Shown here piece by piece: positions 21,396 through 36,300 of a stretch of DNA of 64,000 bases. Positions within the stretch are counted from its first letter, which is position 1. Every line of letters begins with the position of its first letter. This DNA is from Camellia lanceoleosa (Eukaryota > Streptophyta > Magnoliopsida > Ericales > Theaceae). Under the pieces are notes generated by a model. It was not told the origin of the DNA. It made no database searches and worked only from the letters and a program-made list of their open reading frames with translations. The stretch spans positions 620,001 through 684,000 of the forward strand of contig CM045758.1 of assembly GCA_025200525.1 (NCBI GenBank), written 5' to 3'. The translations under genes were made by a program, and so were the position numbers.

Positions 21396-24300
21396 GTCAG
21401 TAGTTTTATTCTTCTTTTAATTTTATTTTTGTATAGCATAAACAAGCATTCTTTGTCGTTCAAAAGCTTGTATGTAGGTCCGACTGAAGCAACTTCAAGA
21501 AATTATTTATTCTAGTGGTTCAAGACTGTTTCTCTCTCTCTCTCCCGAGCTTCTAGAATAATTTATTATGGTTGAAAATTGGATCTTGCTGCTGTTCTAT
21601 CATGTTTTATCTGGAGGATTCGTTTCCAGGCTTCAGTTGCACTTCTATCCTATCTCAATTATGGCTCTCTATGGTCATTTCTTTGAATTATTTTTGAAAT
21701 GATTGATTCAATGCACAAGGCTGCTTGCTATGTTTTTTTCTTCTTCTTCCTAGTGTAAGAATCATCCCTGCAGTATATTCTGCATACCTACCGCCCTTAA
21801 CCCTCTATCTTTATTAGTTAGACAAGTTTCCGTGGCTTGATAACATTATTAATTGCCTGTTTTGCATTAATGTTTAACTTGATCAACTAGTTTTATGCAT
21901 TGCTAATTCATCCGTTAAGGATACAGTTACAACATGTTCATGTGCCTGGTTCAATTTGCAGACCTTCATTTCTTGGCAAATACGGAAGACCAGGTTGGGC
22001 CAGAATCTGTAACATTTAATTAATCTCCTGTTTTGAGAGAATCTGGTCATGTAATCTGTTCACTATAATCCTCTTCAAAGCAATGGTAGAGTTTATGTAT
22101 TACTTACTTCTCATGTAGTTGGTGATCCAAGATAAAGAAATGGTGTCTAGTTAGAGGTTTCTATGGCATGATGCAACTAAAAGTATTACGAAGCCAGCTT
22201 GAAATTCCTTTTTCCTCCCTGATGCTTCCTTGTTTAAAAGATTTTTAATTATTATTATTTTTATAGAAAAAAATAAATGAGTGGTTATTGAAGTATTTAT
22301 ATTATTGAAACATTGTCTAGTTTTCAAGAAAGGGTTTTAATGGAGCCTGGCATGTCATCAACTCCAGTTACTGCACTCACTACTGCTTTAAACCTTCCCA
22401 TTTCTGCTGTATGAACGAGTAACCATTGCCACTCATTGCATATGCCTCTTGCATTAGTTACATCTAAAAACTATATATTTCATAACTTGAACATTAATAT
22501 ATCATTTACGTAACAATTACATTCTTATAAAACATGTAATTAATACACATGTTGTATTAATTTTATTAATGTTTCAAAACATATTTAGAGTGTAGAGAAG
22601 AATGCAACACTTAGGACGTCTTCAAAGAGTTCAAGAAGTGTCACCAAAGTCTTTGTGAAGTGTCAATAAAGTGTCCGATATTATGAATTTGATTTTTTTA
22701 ATCAAGACATGTTAGAAATGTCAGACACGCATATATGAGTGTCCAAAAGTGTCAGTCATGACACGCCTCCTCTATACAAGTGTCTGTGTTTCTTAGGTTT
22801 TAGGTTAAAGCAAATATTTCCACCCAATACTGCAGGATGTTTCTATATTGATTAAATGATACATATTTTACTATTGAAAGAAGTAACGGGGTTGTAGCTG
22901 TCAAGTTATCATAAAGGATTGAGTCTGAATCATTCTCATTGCATATCATATATTGGGTCATAAGATACAATGTAGTTTTTCAAATAAATTAATAAGCTGG
23001 AATATATCGTGCAAATAAAGACTATCAATAAATTAGATCCATAACAAGATATTTGTTTACATGATTGACTTGACAAAATCCACCCAGAAAAAAATGAATT
23101 TTCGTGTTTGCATAGGATATCTGCTGCAGGGCAACTAACACAAAATTCACTTGAATAGGAGACTGAATTATTATGGAAATTGCTCCATGATGATTTAAAA
23201 TGATTCACTGCTATTTACAAAGCCAATGGAAAAAAAAAGGAAAAATGCAATGGTGCCTCTCACTCATATATTATTATAGTTAGCATAGTAGAGAGCTGCT
23301 GAGTTTAGGCAACCAAATCTTGTTGAAAGGAGCCACTCAAACTCAAACTATATCAACAGATTCAATCAGGATGCTGAGTTCATTGATTTCGGTTTAGTTA
23401 AGATCTAAGTTTTGTGCATGAAATACAAACTCTAGCTATCGTCGGTTGGGATTGTACAAGTTGCTGGGCAAGTAACGTATGCGACTTGGAGGAGCTTCAG
23501 GCGTAGTAGTATGGAGGATGGTCTCGCATCATAGGTTGACATGAAGTTTGCTAGGTCTAATATAGGGTGTAAGTACTACTATAAACTTATTTATCAAAAA
23601 AAAAAAAAAAGTACTACTATAAACTTGACTTCTCTTAGCATCTATGTGTATCTGTTAGTCAGGCTATATTTCTCACTATGACATAGGTCACAAGAATCTT
23701 TTCATCCCTTTGGGATCCCAGCTATTAGTTGGTCTGAAGTTATATTTGGATGTAGATTTGATTGTGACTAAGAGATTGACATTTGCATGATATTAGCAAT
23801 CACGTAAAGTTTTAGGGAACACTTAGATGGTAAAGATATTTTAGTCTAACGAACCCAGGCATTTGAGATGGAGAGTTGTATGGGTGTTGCCAGTGAATCC
23901 AAGGGTGCAATCCATTGAAAATGATAAAATACAAATATCACTCTAATTTAGTTTTCATACATTACCAGGAAAAGATGCATTACATAAAAGCAAACATAGA
24001 ACTTTCTTTGACAACTATTTTTTGTTTGAAGTTTTTTAACTTGTGAAGATCGATGATGGTTGTTTGCATTTGGCTTACACTGAAAATATGGAAAGATTCA
24101 TGGGTGTCAAAGAAAATTTACAAGATGTGCGTAAAAGAAAGAAGAAGGGGGGCTTGTTTTACAAGTATATCATTTTAAGGCCATTATGATTTATGTGTAT
24201 GAGAAAATTGAAAGACAGGGCCATTCAGGGTTCCATAGATTTATAATTGGGGCCAATATGGAACTGTAAAAAGCTGGAGGTGGCATTTGTTATTAGGAGT

Positions 24301-27300
24301 ATTTGGATTTGAATTATTTTTTGTTTTGTTTGGGGGTTGATTTCAAAGAATATTTTTATGGGACTTGAATCATTTTGTTTGGGGGTTGATTTGAATATGT
24401 CATTATCTTATTTAAATCAATTGAAGCTAGTTGAGTTTTTTTTTATTATCTATTCTACTAAAGGAAATCAGACTGACTATTAATACGGTATTAGGGGCTA
24501 CCATTTTGTTTCGATGGCCATAGTTCCATTTCAACTTGAGTTAAGCTGCCTTGGTTATCTCCATTCTTGTTGTTAAATGCTCTATTGGACTCATCTAACT
24601 CCTGTATGCTTGTCTCTTGACAGATTCAATTCTTTTTCCTGAAGTACCAATTGCACTTCGGTTATCTAGCCATCTTCTGCTTGGTGTGGTGAGGATATAT
24701 TCAAGAAAGGTGAATTACCTTTTTGACGATTGCAGTGAGGCTTTGCTCAAGATAAAGCAAGCCTTTCGTTCAACTGCTGTTGATTTACCACCTGAAGAAT
24801 CTACTGCACCATATCACTCCATAACGTTGCCTGAGACTTTTGATCTTGATGATTTTGAGCTACCGGATAGTGACATGTTTCAGGGGTTGGTGCCAAATTA
24901 CCCAATTCGTATTTTTAAGCAAAGTGTCACATAATCACTTGTGTCTATATGGAAAATGATGATTGGTGCTGACTGGATTATGGTTTTTTTTGGGATCTAG
25001 TATCATCTCTTGATACTTTCTTGAATATTAGTAGCTGTCTTTACCACCAAGTATTGACCTGCCCTGATATATTTTTTGATATGCCTACTGATTAAAAGAA
25101 GTGTTGAATGATGATCATCACATAATCAAGTTGATAGCATAAGTTCGAAAGTTTTGGGTACCTCTATTTGAATATAATTCTCAGTTTTGTTGTTTTTTTC
25201 TTTTTTCTTTTTATTTTCCTACTTTCAGGATTCCTAAAATTTGGATAGTAAATTGTTAGTTTCTTGAAAATGGTACATTCTGTGATTAAGATTAACACTT
25301 TTTCCCAATTTGACTTGACTTTTGCGTACTGACTGGCAATTGTGCAGTAATTTTGTTGATCATCATGTCAGTACAAGGGAGCAGATTACGCTCCAGGATA
25401 CGATGGAGAGTGTGGTTTACTCCACAACCCAGTTTGGACTTGATGGTTAGTATTCACTTTTGCATGACATGGCAAGATGCTTTGGTTTTAACTTCTTTGA
25501 TAGTTAGGTGTATTCTAAATCTAAGTTTAGTTTGTACTTTCCCTTGTTTTTTGTGGTTTCTTTTCAGAGCGATTTGGTGATGGTGAAACATCTGGGTTGG
25601 ACCTTGATGAGGTAATATATCATAATCATAATCATAGTGCAGTTGTAAAGTAAATTCATATTTTGTGGGCTTGTTGGGTCTATTGGACTATTAAGACATT
25701 TAGTCTTGATAAATTGCTGAAGGTGGAGATGATTTTTATAGCTCCTCAATGCAGAAACCAAAAAAAAAGAAAAAAAAAAAAAAAAAAGTCCTTAATTTAT
25801 GTATAGCTGTTGTCTTGACTAGTGGTCCACTACACTGAGTTCTGATTAGCATACAATTTGAGGAAGGGACATGCAGGGAAAAGATGTCAGGAAGAATAAA
25901 AAGATATGGTTCCATGCATATGACAAAACATGGTGGGTTGACCTAAAAAATATAAATATTCCTCCTTTCTTCTTTTGTTCTTCTTCTAATTCTAGTTGCA
26001 AAATACTCAAGTTACTGTTCACAGAACTGAAATAACATAAATCCACCTTCTGTCGCAAAACCAAATTAAACCAAACTAAGCCTTAAGTCCATCAAATGGG
26101 GTTGGCTACATGAATCCTTTTTTTCCACGCGGCTCTAAACCAAATTAAACCAAACCAAGTCTTAAGTCCATCAAATGGGGTTAGCTATATGAATCCTTTT
26201 TTTCCACGCGGCTCTATCAAAGGCCATTTCGTTAATCAAATTAAGTAGATCCATATCTCTATTTATAATAGTAGCCAACGTTAATCTAAACTTACCTGGT
26301 CCCCTAACACTTCCATCTATCGCCACTACACCGCATTTTTTCACTACTGCCTCTATTGGTCTCCATTGAATATGACCAAATCATCTCAATCAATTCTTTC
26401 TCAATTTATCTTCTATCGATGCTAATCGTATCCATTCCCGAATACACTCATTCCTAATTCTGTCTTGTCTAGTTTTGCCACACATCCACCGTAGCATCCT
26501 CATCTCAGCAACATGCATCTTATCTACATATTATTTTTTGGTTGCCTAACACTCCGTCTCATACAATATCGTTGGTCTAATAGCCGTTCTATAGAACTTA
26601 CCTTTTAGTTTAGTGGGTATTCGTTTATTGCACAGTACCCTAGACGTACTTCTCTACTTAAGCCATCCCGCCTTAATCCTATGGGCCACATCCACATCAA
26701 TCTTGCCCGCCGTTGTGATAATTGACCATAAATAACGAAAATGATCACTCTTTGACAGTTTTTGATTCTCAATTCTCACTTCTCCTCTGCTTTCATTGTT
26801 GCTGTTACTAAATGTACAATCCATGTACTCTGCCTTAGTTTTGTTTATTCAAAAACCTTCAGATTCAAGTGTTGTTCTCCAAATCTCCAACTTTGTGTTA
26901 ACTCCTTCTCTAGTCTCATCCACTAACACGATATCATTTGCAAAAAGCATACACCATGGCACGTCATCCTGAATATTTGTTGTCAATTCATGTATAACTA
27001 ACACAAAAAGATAAGGTTTTAAGGTAGATCCTTAGTATAACCCTACAGTGATAGGAAATTTATTTATCTCTCCAGCAGACGATCTAATAGTGGTCACCAC
27101 TCCTTCATACATGTTTCTAATCACATCAATGTAACCTTTTGTCACCCATTTCTTCTTTAACACCCACCATATTATATCCCAAGGCACTCTATCATATGCT
27201 TTCTCAAGGTCGATAAACACCATATGAATGTCTCTTTTCTTTTCTCTATACTTTTTCGTTACTCTCCTCAACAGATAAATCGCTTCCATTGTTGACTTAC

Positions 27301-30300
27301 CAGGCATAAACCCAAATTGATTCTCTGACACCTTTGTTATATCTCGCTATCGGCGTTTCATCACCCTCTCCCACACTTTCATTAAATGACACATTAGCTT
27401 GATTCCTCTATAGTTGTTGCAATTCTGGACATTTCCTTTATTCTTATAGATTGGCACTAAAATACTCTTCCTCTACTCATCAGGCATGTTCCTAGTCAAC
27501 AAAATTTTGCTAAACAACCTAGTCAACCAAGCAATTCCTTTTTTACCCAAACACTTCCAAGCTTGAATAGGGATATTATCGGGTCCTAAAGCCTTATTTG
27601 ATTTCATCTTCTTGAGTGCAATCTCCACTTCAAAGATCCTAATCCTGCGATAGAACCTATAGTCTTGATTTATCATATTATTGGCTATTTCTTCCCCTAT
27701 TGATGTACCTTTATGTTCCTCATTTAATAGTTTCTCAAAATAGTTCTTCTATCTTTCCTCAATCTCTTCATCCTTCACCAATACCTTAGAATCCTCACTG
27801 TTGATGCACTTAACTTGATTAAAATTTCTTGTTTACCTCTCCCGTATCTTAGCAAGTTTGTATACCCTTTTCTTTCCCTCCTTACTATCTAGTCTAGTGT
27901 ATAGGTCATCATAAGTTTTTAACTTAGCCGCTCTTACTACTTTCTTGACCTCCCTCTTTATTAGCTAATCTGTAACTCTTAAGGTTTTTTTCAGTTCTAT
28001 CCTTTTGTCACTTTTTAAAGTACTCTTTTTTTGCCTTAACTATCGCTTGAACCTCTTCCCTCCACCACCAAGTTTCCCTAGAGCTGAGTCCCGTTCCTTT
28101 CGACTCTTCAAGCATTTCCCTTGAGATTCTCCTCATACAATTGGCAGTCGAGTTCCACATAGTGTTAGCATCATCTTCCAAGTCCCAAGCACCTTCCTTA
28201 TCTATTCTATTCTTAAATATTTCTAGTTTATCCCCTTTTAAGTCCCACCATCTCGTCCTACGACACGCACCATCCTTCCTAGCTTGGTATTGCTGTTTAA
28301 AACATAAATCTAATACCAAAATCTTACGTTGAGAGGCCAGACTCTCTTCAGGAATCACCTTACAATCACTACATTTTAGGCAGTCCACTTTTCTCAGTAA
28401 AAAGTAATCTATTTGGCTCTTAACTAACCTAGGTTATCAAATGCTCCTCCCTTTTCTTATACATAGTATTGGCAACCACCAGGTCAAAAGCCAATGCAAA
28501 ATCTAAGATATTCTCTCCAGTCTCATTTTTATCACCAAAACCGTATCCACCATGCACCATTTCATAGCCTAGTTTATCTTTGCCTACATGGCCATTGAAC
28601 CTTCTGTCGCAAAACCTACCTTTAATTAACTCTGGTTCTTTCCCTTAATTTTTGGCCGTTGGTTTTAACTCCTAAATACCTTTAAATTAGTTGATGTCTT
28701 GAGCATATGGTACACTGTCCTGAAAACTCAATCCTATTTGTGACAGAACCTTGAATTCTTCCTTTACCTTATTAAACCTGAAAGCTTCAACTTTTCCTCA
28801 CCCTAAACCCATCACAAGGTTCTTCAAGCTGATTTTTTTCAGTTTGGAATTGAAGTTTCAAGAACCTATTTTGTTTCCTACAAAAGTTGAAGTAAATACT
28901 AGTTTTGTGTGTTACGAAAAGATTTTTAAGATACCAAGGAAGATGTTGCACAATGGAAGTGTGAGAAATATAAATACATTAGATTATTGAGAACATTGGA
29001 GAACTGATTAAAAACATATGAGCAAAGGATTTAAGTTAGATTTATTGAATTTTACGAGCTCTGGAGGCATAAAATAAATTTTACGAGCTCCACAATAATT
29101 AAGAAATTCTTTTGGTTCTAAGGAAAGTGTCATGGTAGTGTTTAGATCGTAGTTTATGTTTGTTCAAAGGTTGCTTGTTGTTGGTTGGTTTTATTTTGTT
29201 TTCTTATGTCTAGAAGTCAAGGCTATTGTAGTTATTGTTAATTTTGCTGGAAGTGGATTTTATTTTTGGTCCATTGTATTATGGGTGAAGTTTTGGTGTG
29301 TTATATGTTGTCTACCACCAATCGAAAAAATAAGTCTTCTACTTAAGATCTAAAAGTAGACCTATTAGTCTTTAGATATGTATAATTTTTCTTTTCGATA
29401 AGTATTGAGTTTTATAGGAGTTTGTTATTGTGTTTGTGTCATTTTGCTTAGCCCTTGCACGGTTAACCTGCCTTGTTTTTCTCTATCATTTTCTCTTCCC
29501 AAAGAACCCTAGTTTTGTTGTGCTATTGTGCATGATCTGATAGCAACCTCTCTTTCTACAATGCCCTACAATATTTTCTAATTGACCCTGATACCTCTGT
29601 TTAGCTATTGGCCATTGATTTAACTCCTAAGCACTTAAATTAGATCTTGTCCAGAACTTTCAGCATTCTCTTTCTTGGAAATCCAACCTGTTCCTTTTGG
29701 AAACTAAACCAAATTTGTTCCCTTTTTGCGTACGAATCTTAGAATCCTTCTTCCATCTTGTTAACCCTAAATCCTACAACGTTTCAACCATAAGTAAAAA
29801 ATCCAATTGCAGGCAGTTTATCACAAGGTTCCTAATGTGTCCTACATCAATGTACTGTTTATGGATTTATGTCATGATATGATGTAACATTCTATTTATG
29901 CATAGGAGAATCCTACTTTCTTTCATTAAAAGTTTATTGTCGATTGCTACAAATGACTACAAACAGGAATTGTTTTCGAACAAGGTTATCGCTACTGGAC
30001 ATGCTGGAGTTATGCTGGATTCAGGGTATGCTCTTTCCTTTAATGGGACTATAAACTACTTTGTCATTCTTTTGTGTTATTAGGGATCTCATTTTTTACT
30101 GCTTGGTCATAACAAACTTTTCTTAAACTTTATTAGTGGATGGTGACACACTGCATGCTGTAGTCATTTATTAGTTTAGTTATCCATCATTGGAAACTAA
30201 CTTTAGAGAGAGAAAGACATGATTCTGACTTTTAAACTGCCCTGCAGTTGAGGAACATTTTCAGTTTTGTATGCACAATATATTTCTTATGTTTTAGGAC

Positions 30301-33300
30301 TTGGGTACTTGCGTGGAGTATGGGTTTGTTTCTAGATTGGTCTCTTCTCCAAACCCAATGAGATTGACATGTATCTAAATATTGGTACATGTTTTTGTAT
30401 TCTTGTGTAATATAGAGGATTATTATGGGCACGTCACTCATTCTCAACCATCTATCTAAGGAACACAATAAATTATATAGTACACATAGCTAATTGGAGA
30501 TGCTTGCTGGGTGCATCACCTAGTAGGCATGCCTGATGCCGCATTATATCGTGCACTTGTTGGGAGAATGAGTTGTATAACAGTGCACATGGGAAGCAAC
30601 AATATGGGAAGCACAAACCGAGCAATATGGGGAACACCTAAGAAGTATGGATGCTTCTAAGAAGATTGTGTGTTTATGTCAGACACCAAAACACACTGGA
30701 CACTTCCCAACACACGTTGGACACTTGGCCAAACGTGTCCTGTTATTTTTTTAGACTCGGACATGCTTTGGACATTTGAGAGGCACACATGTTCATTGCT
30801 TAGACTTTTATGAAACATGATTTAAGTTTGAACAAAATAACTTGGAATACAATTATAAAAGAAAACAATTTAGATTTAAAATTTATGCATATTGATCCCT
30901 CATGTAAACTTTAGGAATTAGTATTATGGTGCATTTTTTAATATCTTTAGGTGAAATATTCATATATATGACATGTACTAAATATATGAAATTATATATT
31001 TTGCTTGTCCTCCACATTGTCATGTTCTGCACATTACTCATTTGATTTACTCCTTTTTTTAACCATTCCCCGTATGTAATTTTCTGTCTTAATACTATGG
31101 CGGATCTAAACTCTACTGCAAATCCTTAAACAAGTTTTTTTCAGAGTACAAAGTTGGATAAGTAACGACTAACGACATAGGCATTTGTGCCACTTGTGCT
31201 TCCTCTGCAAAAGTTTGCGAGGACAGGCATTGTTGGCTTGTGTAGTAATGTTTTTGCTACATTATTATATGGATGTGCAGATTCATTTTTTTCCAAAAGC
31301 ATACATCCTCATGTTAGAAGTTGTTGTCTTCTTGTGTTTGTAATTGGTGGTTTACTCTCATGGACTGATCTGTATAATCACCCAAAAGATTACAAATTTC
31401 TGATTGACTCCATTCGTCTTCTCTGATTTCAGTGCTGAGCCTGCATCTGTTCAACCAATGGTACATCTTGAGCAAGACAAAACTGACGAAGGAATTAATG
31501 GAAACTCAGAGGTGTTGCTGACTACTGGCAGAGTAAATCAGGTTAATTTTCAGTTCTAAGATCAAGTAATAGCTGATGATTTTTTTTTATTATTATTTTC
31601 CATATTTTGTGGTTTTGCTCCCTAAAACTTTTGGTCAATTTTGTCCCATTTCAGGTAGAAGTGAGTCTAGCGTCTTGTCATGGTATTTTTAAGTAGCCAC
31701 CTTGGTTTAATGACTTTGTTTTCCTTTGTGAGCAGCTGGAAGGTCTTGCTGGGAATACTGATTTCATTGAGTATGCTCAGGCCCCATGTACTCCTGGATT
31801 GATGGAAGAGCCAAATTTGTCTAAAGTTCAAGAGGCTTCAGCATGTGATGATCACCTGGAATTAGGGGAAGAGTCAAATTTGTCCAATATTCAGGAGGCT
31901 TCAGCAAGTGATGATCATCTGGAGTCTGAAGATCATAATTTAACAAAATTTGTGGCTACAGAGAACCTGACAAACATGTCCAGCAAATCAGATCTTCATT
32001 GTGGTAATGAAAATGCAGTGAGTTTGTCTTTGCCGAATGATATGAACCCCGTAACTGTTTTGGGTGACCAGGAGATTAACCAACTAAAGTCATGGGAAGA
32101 TTCGCCATCTAGTGCGGGGAATCTCCTTTCAGCTGAACCAGTTGAAGCCATTACTTCAGTATCAGAATTTCCAGATAAAAACTTCACTGCATTTGATAAG
32201 GAAAATGAGGTGGGAGATTTACAGAAAGAAGTTGTCAGCAATAATGTGCCCATTACTCAAACTATTGATGTGGCCCATGCAGATGGTATAGAACCCCAAG
32301 GAATTAGGTTGGACGGAACTGTATCATGTCCTAATTTTTCTCACGAAGCTCCTGTTTTGGAGGATCCTTTTGGCAACTCCTGTACTGCTATTAAAAATAT
32401 TTCTGAGAAGTCAAACTTATCTAGCACCTGCCAGACGGCCTCAGAATGTATTTTAGAGATCAATCAAGCATTGCTTATGCCAGAACTATCAAATAGTGTG
32501 GAGAATGCAGGAAATATAGAAAAATCATGTCCCCCTATCAATGCAGTGGCATCAAATACTGAAGCCCCCAGTAGAGAAGATCTTGAGAACCCTGAAACTC
32601 AGGCTTTACAGGATCCACAGGATTCCAATATTTTGAATCATGTTGTTCATGAAAAAATGGCAGCTGGTGACATGCATCTTCTTCAGCCATGCAAGCAGCT
32701 GAACCAACCAAGTATGTTAAATGCTGGAGGTGACGTGTCAGGTTCTCCTCATTTGCCATCTGGAGTTACTGAGCTATGCTCATTGGAGATATCTGGAAGA
32801 AAGGTGGCAACCCATGCTACTGAGGTGCCAGGTTTGTTTGAAAAGCTCACGAAACATAATTTATGTGGAAATATGGTTATAAATTTCACTTGTATCTCTG
32901 ATTTTATGGGTCTCATTTTCCAGGTGAAGGGTTTCATGCTGACTTTATGAAACCAGTCTTGGAGGAAAACCACACAACAGATCCTGCTTCCTGTGAAGAT
33001 ATTCAGGCGGACTTCAGCAAATTGGATGATCAAGTGCACAACATTAATTCGAGAGATACTGAATTAGAAAAATTAGACAATTCTGCGAATTCTGAATTGC
33101 CTGTACCAGAAAAGTTGCTTTCTGTACCAGAAGGGCTTGCTGATCTACAGGATAATTTGTTGATGGAGTCCACACCAGACAAAACACACTTAGCAACTGG
33201 TGATGGAAGTGATGCTGGGATCAACAACATTGCGGGAAAAAAACGCAGTTTCACTGAAAGTACAATGACTCTGCAGAGTTTAAATTCAGTTGAATCATTG

Positions 33301-36300
33301 GGCATGGCCCATTCCAAAAGAACAAAGGAATCTGTTCCTGATGACAATGATTTGTTGTCTTCCATTTTAGGTATTGAGATTTTTTATGGAATTCATGCAT
33401 GCTAGTTTGGTCCCAAAACTAATTAGAGAAGTGAAATTTCCATCTCGTCATATACTGACGTGTGTATGTTTATTCTAGAAGTTTTAGCTTCTGGAATCTA
33501 GTTGGATTGTGAGTCTGGATTTGTTAAAGTTGTGTGTATGTTTATCCTAGAAGTTTTAGCTTCTGGAATCTAGTTGGATTGTGAGTCCGGATTTGTTGAA
33601 GTTGAAGATCTCAACTTCACCGTAAAGTTGACCCATGATCGGGTCAATTTGGACTTACTACGATTATCTAAACTGTTCATATTATACAACTAACTAAGAA
33701 AATTATCCATGCAAAAGATCAAGTTGATCCAACATTGATTGTTATACTATTAGATCATTTTTATCTATATAGCCTACATGTTTGTAAGAATGGACCGTCT
33801 ATTTGTTATAATATATATATCAGTTGATCATGTGATTACTTATGTCTGCTCAATCTAATTTTTTGCATGCATGTTCTTCTCAACTTGTCATATGAGATGA
33901 ACAATACAGATTATTAACATGAGTATAGATTAGTCCCATAATGCGCCAACTTCACCTATGAAGTTGAGATCTTTGACTTTAGCAAATCTGAACTCTTGGA
34001 TTGTATGTTATTCTTTCATTGTTATGTAGTTTTTGATTAAACTGGTTATATTATTCTTCAGTTGGTAGAAGATCTTCAGTTTTGAAAATGAAGCCCACAC
34101 CTCCACCTGCAATGACACGTATGAAACGCCCTCGGATTACACCCCGGGTTTATGCTTCGAAGAGGAAGGTTCTTATGGACGATACCATGGTTTTGCATGG
34201 CGAGTATGTTCTGTTTTTTATGTTTATTACTTTGTTTGTATTGCCGTATAAGCTATCGATGTTTTAATTATTTTATGTTTATGTTTCTATTGCAAGTGAC
34301 CTATCAAAAAATAAAATAAAATAAAGATGTTTGTTTTGCAAATTAGGTATATATATATATATTCTAAATTAGGAACGAACAAGGAAAATTGTGTTTATCC
34401 TACTATGCTTCTTACATGTGCTGTTACTGGTCTAAAGGAGAAACTCCTTCAGTCTTTACTCTTGCCATTCCTATCCTCAAAACAGATTTTAGTTATGATT
34501 TAGCTTATTGGTTTGTTCTCCTGTTGTATGTATGTGTCAAATAGGCTATATTTTATAAAATATGTATCAGGTAGCCAAGGTGCATTTAACTGAATAGTGT
34601 TTTTTGTTTAGTTGCCAGATATTATTTTTTAGTACTTTACATGTACCATTCATCATGATGTTCTTAGTTTTTAATGTTGTTACATCTTATCTGGTGCTAT
34701 GCTTACAATGCTGCAATCTTTTCCACCCAAGTGTAATACGACAGCAGTTGACTAGTACTGAGGACATACGTCGCATACGGAAGAAGGCTCCTTGCACTCA
34801 CCCTGAAATTTGGATGATTCAGAAAGGGTTCTTGGAAGATGAAATTTTTAGTGAACCCATATTTACAGGTGAGCTCATGGTCCAGATGACTCAGCATTTC
34901 TGTGGGCTTTATTTATTTCTTGTTATGTGCCCCATCTGAAAGAGTAATGCTACGCATCATGAAAAGCTTCATGAAACTAATCCAAGGGTGATTGTATAAC
35001 ATACAATAAAACACTACAAACACTATAAACTAATCCAATGGTGGAGAATCTCCATGAGGACTTTTCATGATACTTCTTTCATGATACCTAGCATTATTGC
35101 ATCTGAAATGATGTATTTGCAGTTGCAATTTTTAATGACATTAGAACTTGATCTGTAGAACTTGGATTTATTTTGAACGCTCTGGTTTGTGATGCTTATT
35201 ATGTACTATTTTTTTAGATGCATGGTGATAGTGTATTTTGTTTGTAATTCCTAGTTAGAATGTCTCAAGCCTAACCAGTTCTGCTTGTGTCACATGTAAG
35301 CTTATGCACCATTGTTTATGTGGCTTCTCTCTGCCCATTTGCATTAGTCATCTTTCTCAAAACTTTTGGGCATTTAGTCACATGAAGGTTGTGTATGTGC
35401 AGAATGCTGTCCTGGCAATGCCACAGTAGTTATGAGGCTATAATTCATTGATATTCTGGATTGTGCATCCTTGTTTTATATTGTTATTTGTTCTACAAGA
35501 AACACATGACACTGCGTCTGGGAGACTTTGGACATGCATTCTTATGAGTTAACTGAGTTAATTTTGATACATTTTTCCAGGTTTATCAACAGAATTGGCT
35601 TTATTGAATAGTCAAACATATGACCTGAGTGAAATCAGGGTGACCCAAAATGATGTGCATGATGCTTTTCTGGAAACTGCAGCAGATCTAATTTTGGTTT
35701 CAAAAAAGGTTGAAAATAATCCTACTGAAGCAGCAAATGATATGGAGTTCTCCATGGAGCCGGATGTGAACCAAAAAACTGGAAAGGGAGGGATCAATGA
35801 GTCTATGGTCGTCAGAAATAATGGGGAAGCAGAATCTTCTGAAAACCAGCTTGTTGAAGAGCATGTATTGCAGTCCCAGGGTCATGACACACAAGTGCAG
35901 ATGGAGGCTATATATGATGTGTTGGAAGCTCCGAGTTTAATAAGCAAACATTCTAAGGAGATAGGTGAAATAGAAATCGATGGAGCAAGCATCTATGTTG
36001 CTGATGTATTACATCTTGCCACTAGTCTTGGGGTTGAGTCAGCTTCCTCAACCCACCAGTGTCCTGTTTTAGGTGATGAAAATAATATTTCAGCTGGCTT
36101 TATGGTCCCGTCAGCTTCGTTGGATAAAGAAAGTGGTGGTAATGATTCCCTGCAAATGGATGCGTCAGGTGTGTCAACAGATCAGAAATTGGATATTCAG
36201 TCTGTTGAGATGGATGTTTCTATAGTTTATTTAAGCAGCGGCAAGGGAATTGATGCTATCAAAGCAGCAGAGGAAAATGATGACAGAGCTGCTGTAGGCG

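Larger units (their letters stand above)
25612..29966 (+). other. SYN4 intron 4
   Basis: 4355 nt, phase 0. It contains the antisense RTE element (26063-28598). Outside it, 28620-28815 and 29570-29850 look like diverged copies of each other (both with TTTAACTCCTAA and ATCACAAGGTTC). No other genes. Confidence 0.85.
33371..34061 (+). other. SYN4 intron 8
   Basis: 691 nt, holding a 72-bp tandem duplication and a MITE-like inverted repeat. Confidence 0.85.

Noticed and set aside
30640..30800. GTGTC-rich segment as a gene or binding array
   Set aside because: It resembles part of intron 1 and looks like an old dispersed repeat; no boundaries or coding potential could be set.
31996..33365. Minus-strand reading frames opposite SYN4 exons 7 and 8
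   Set aside because: They are shadows of the confirmed + strand exons.
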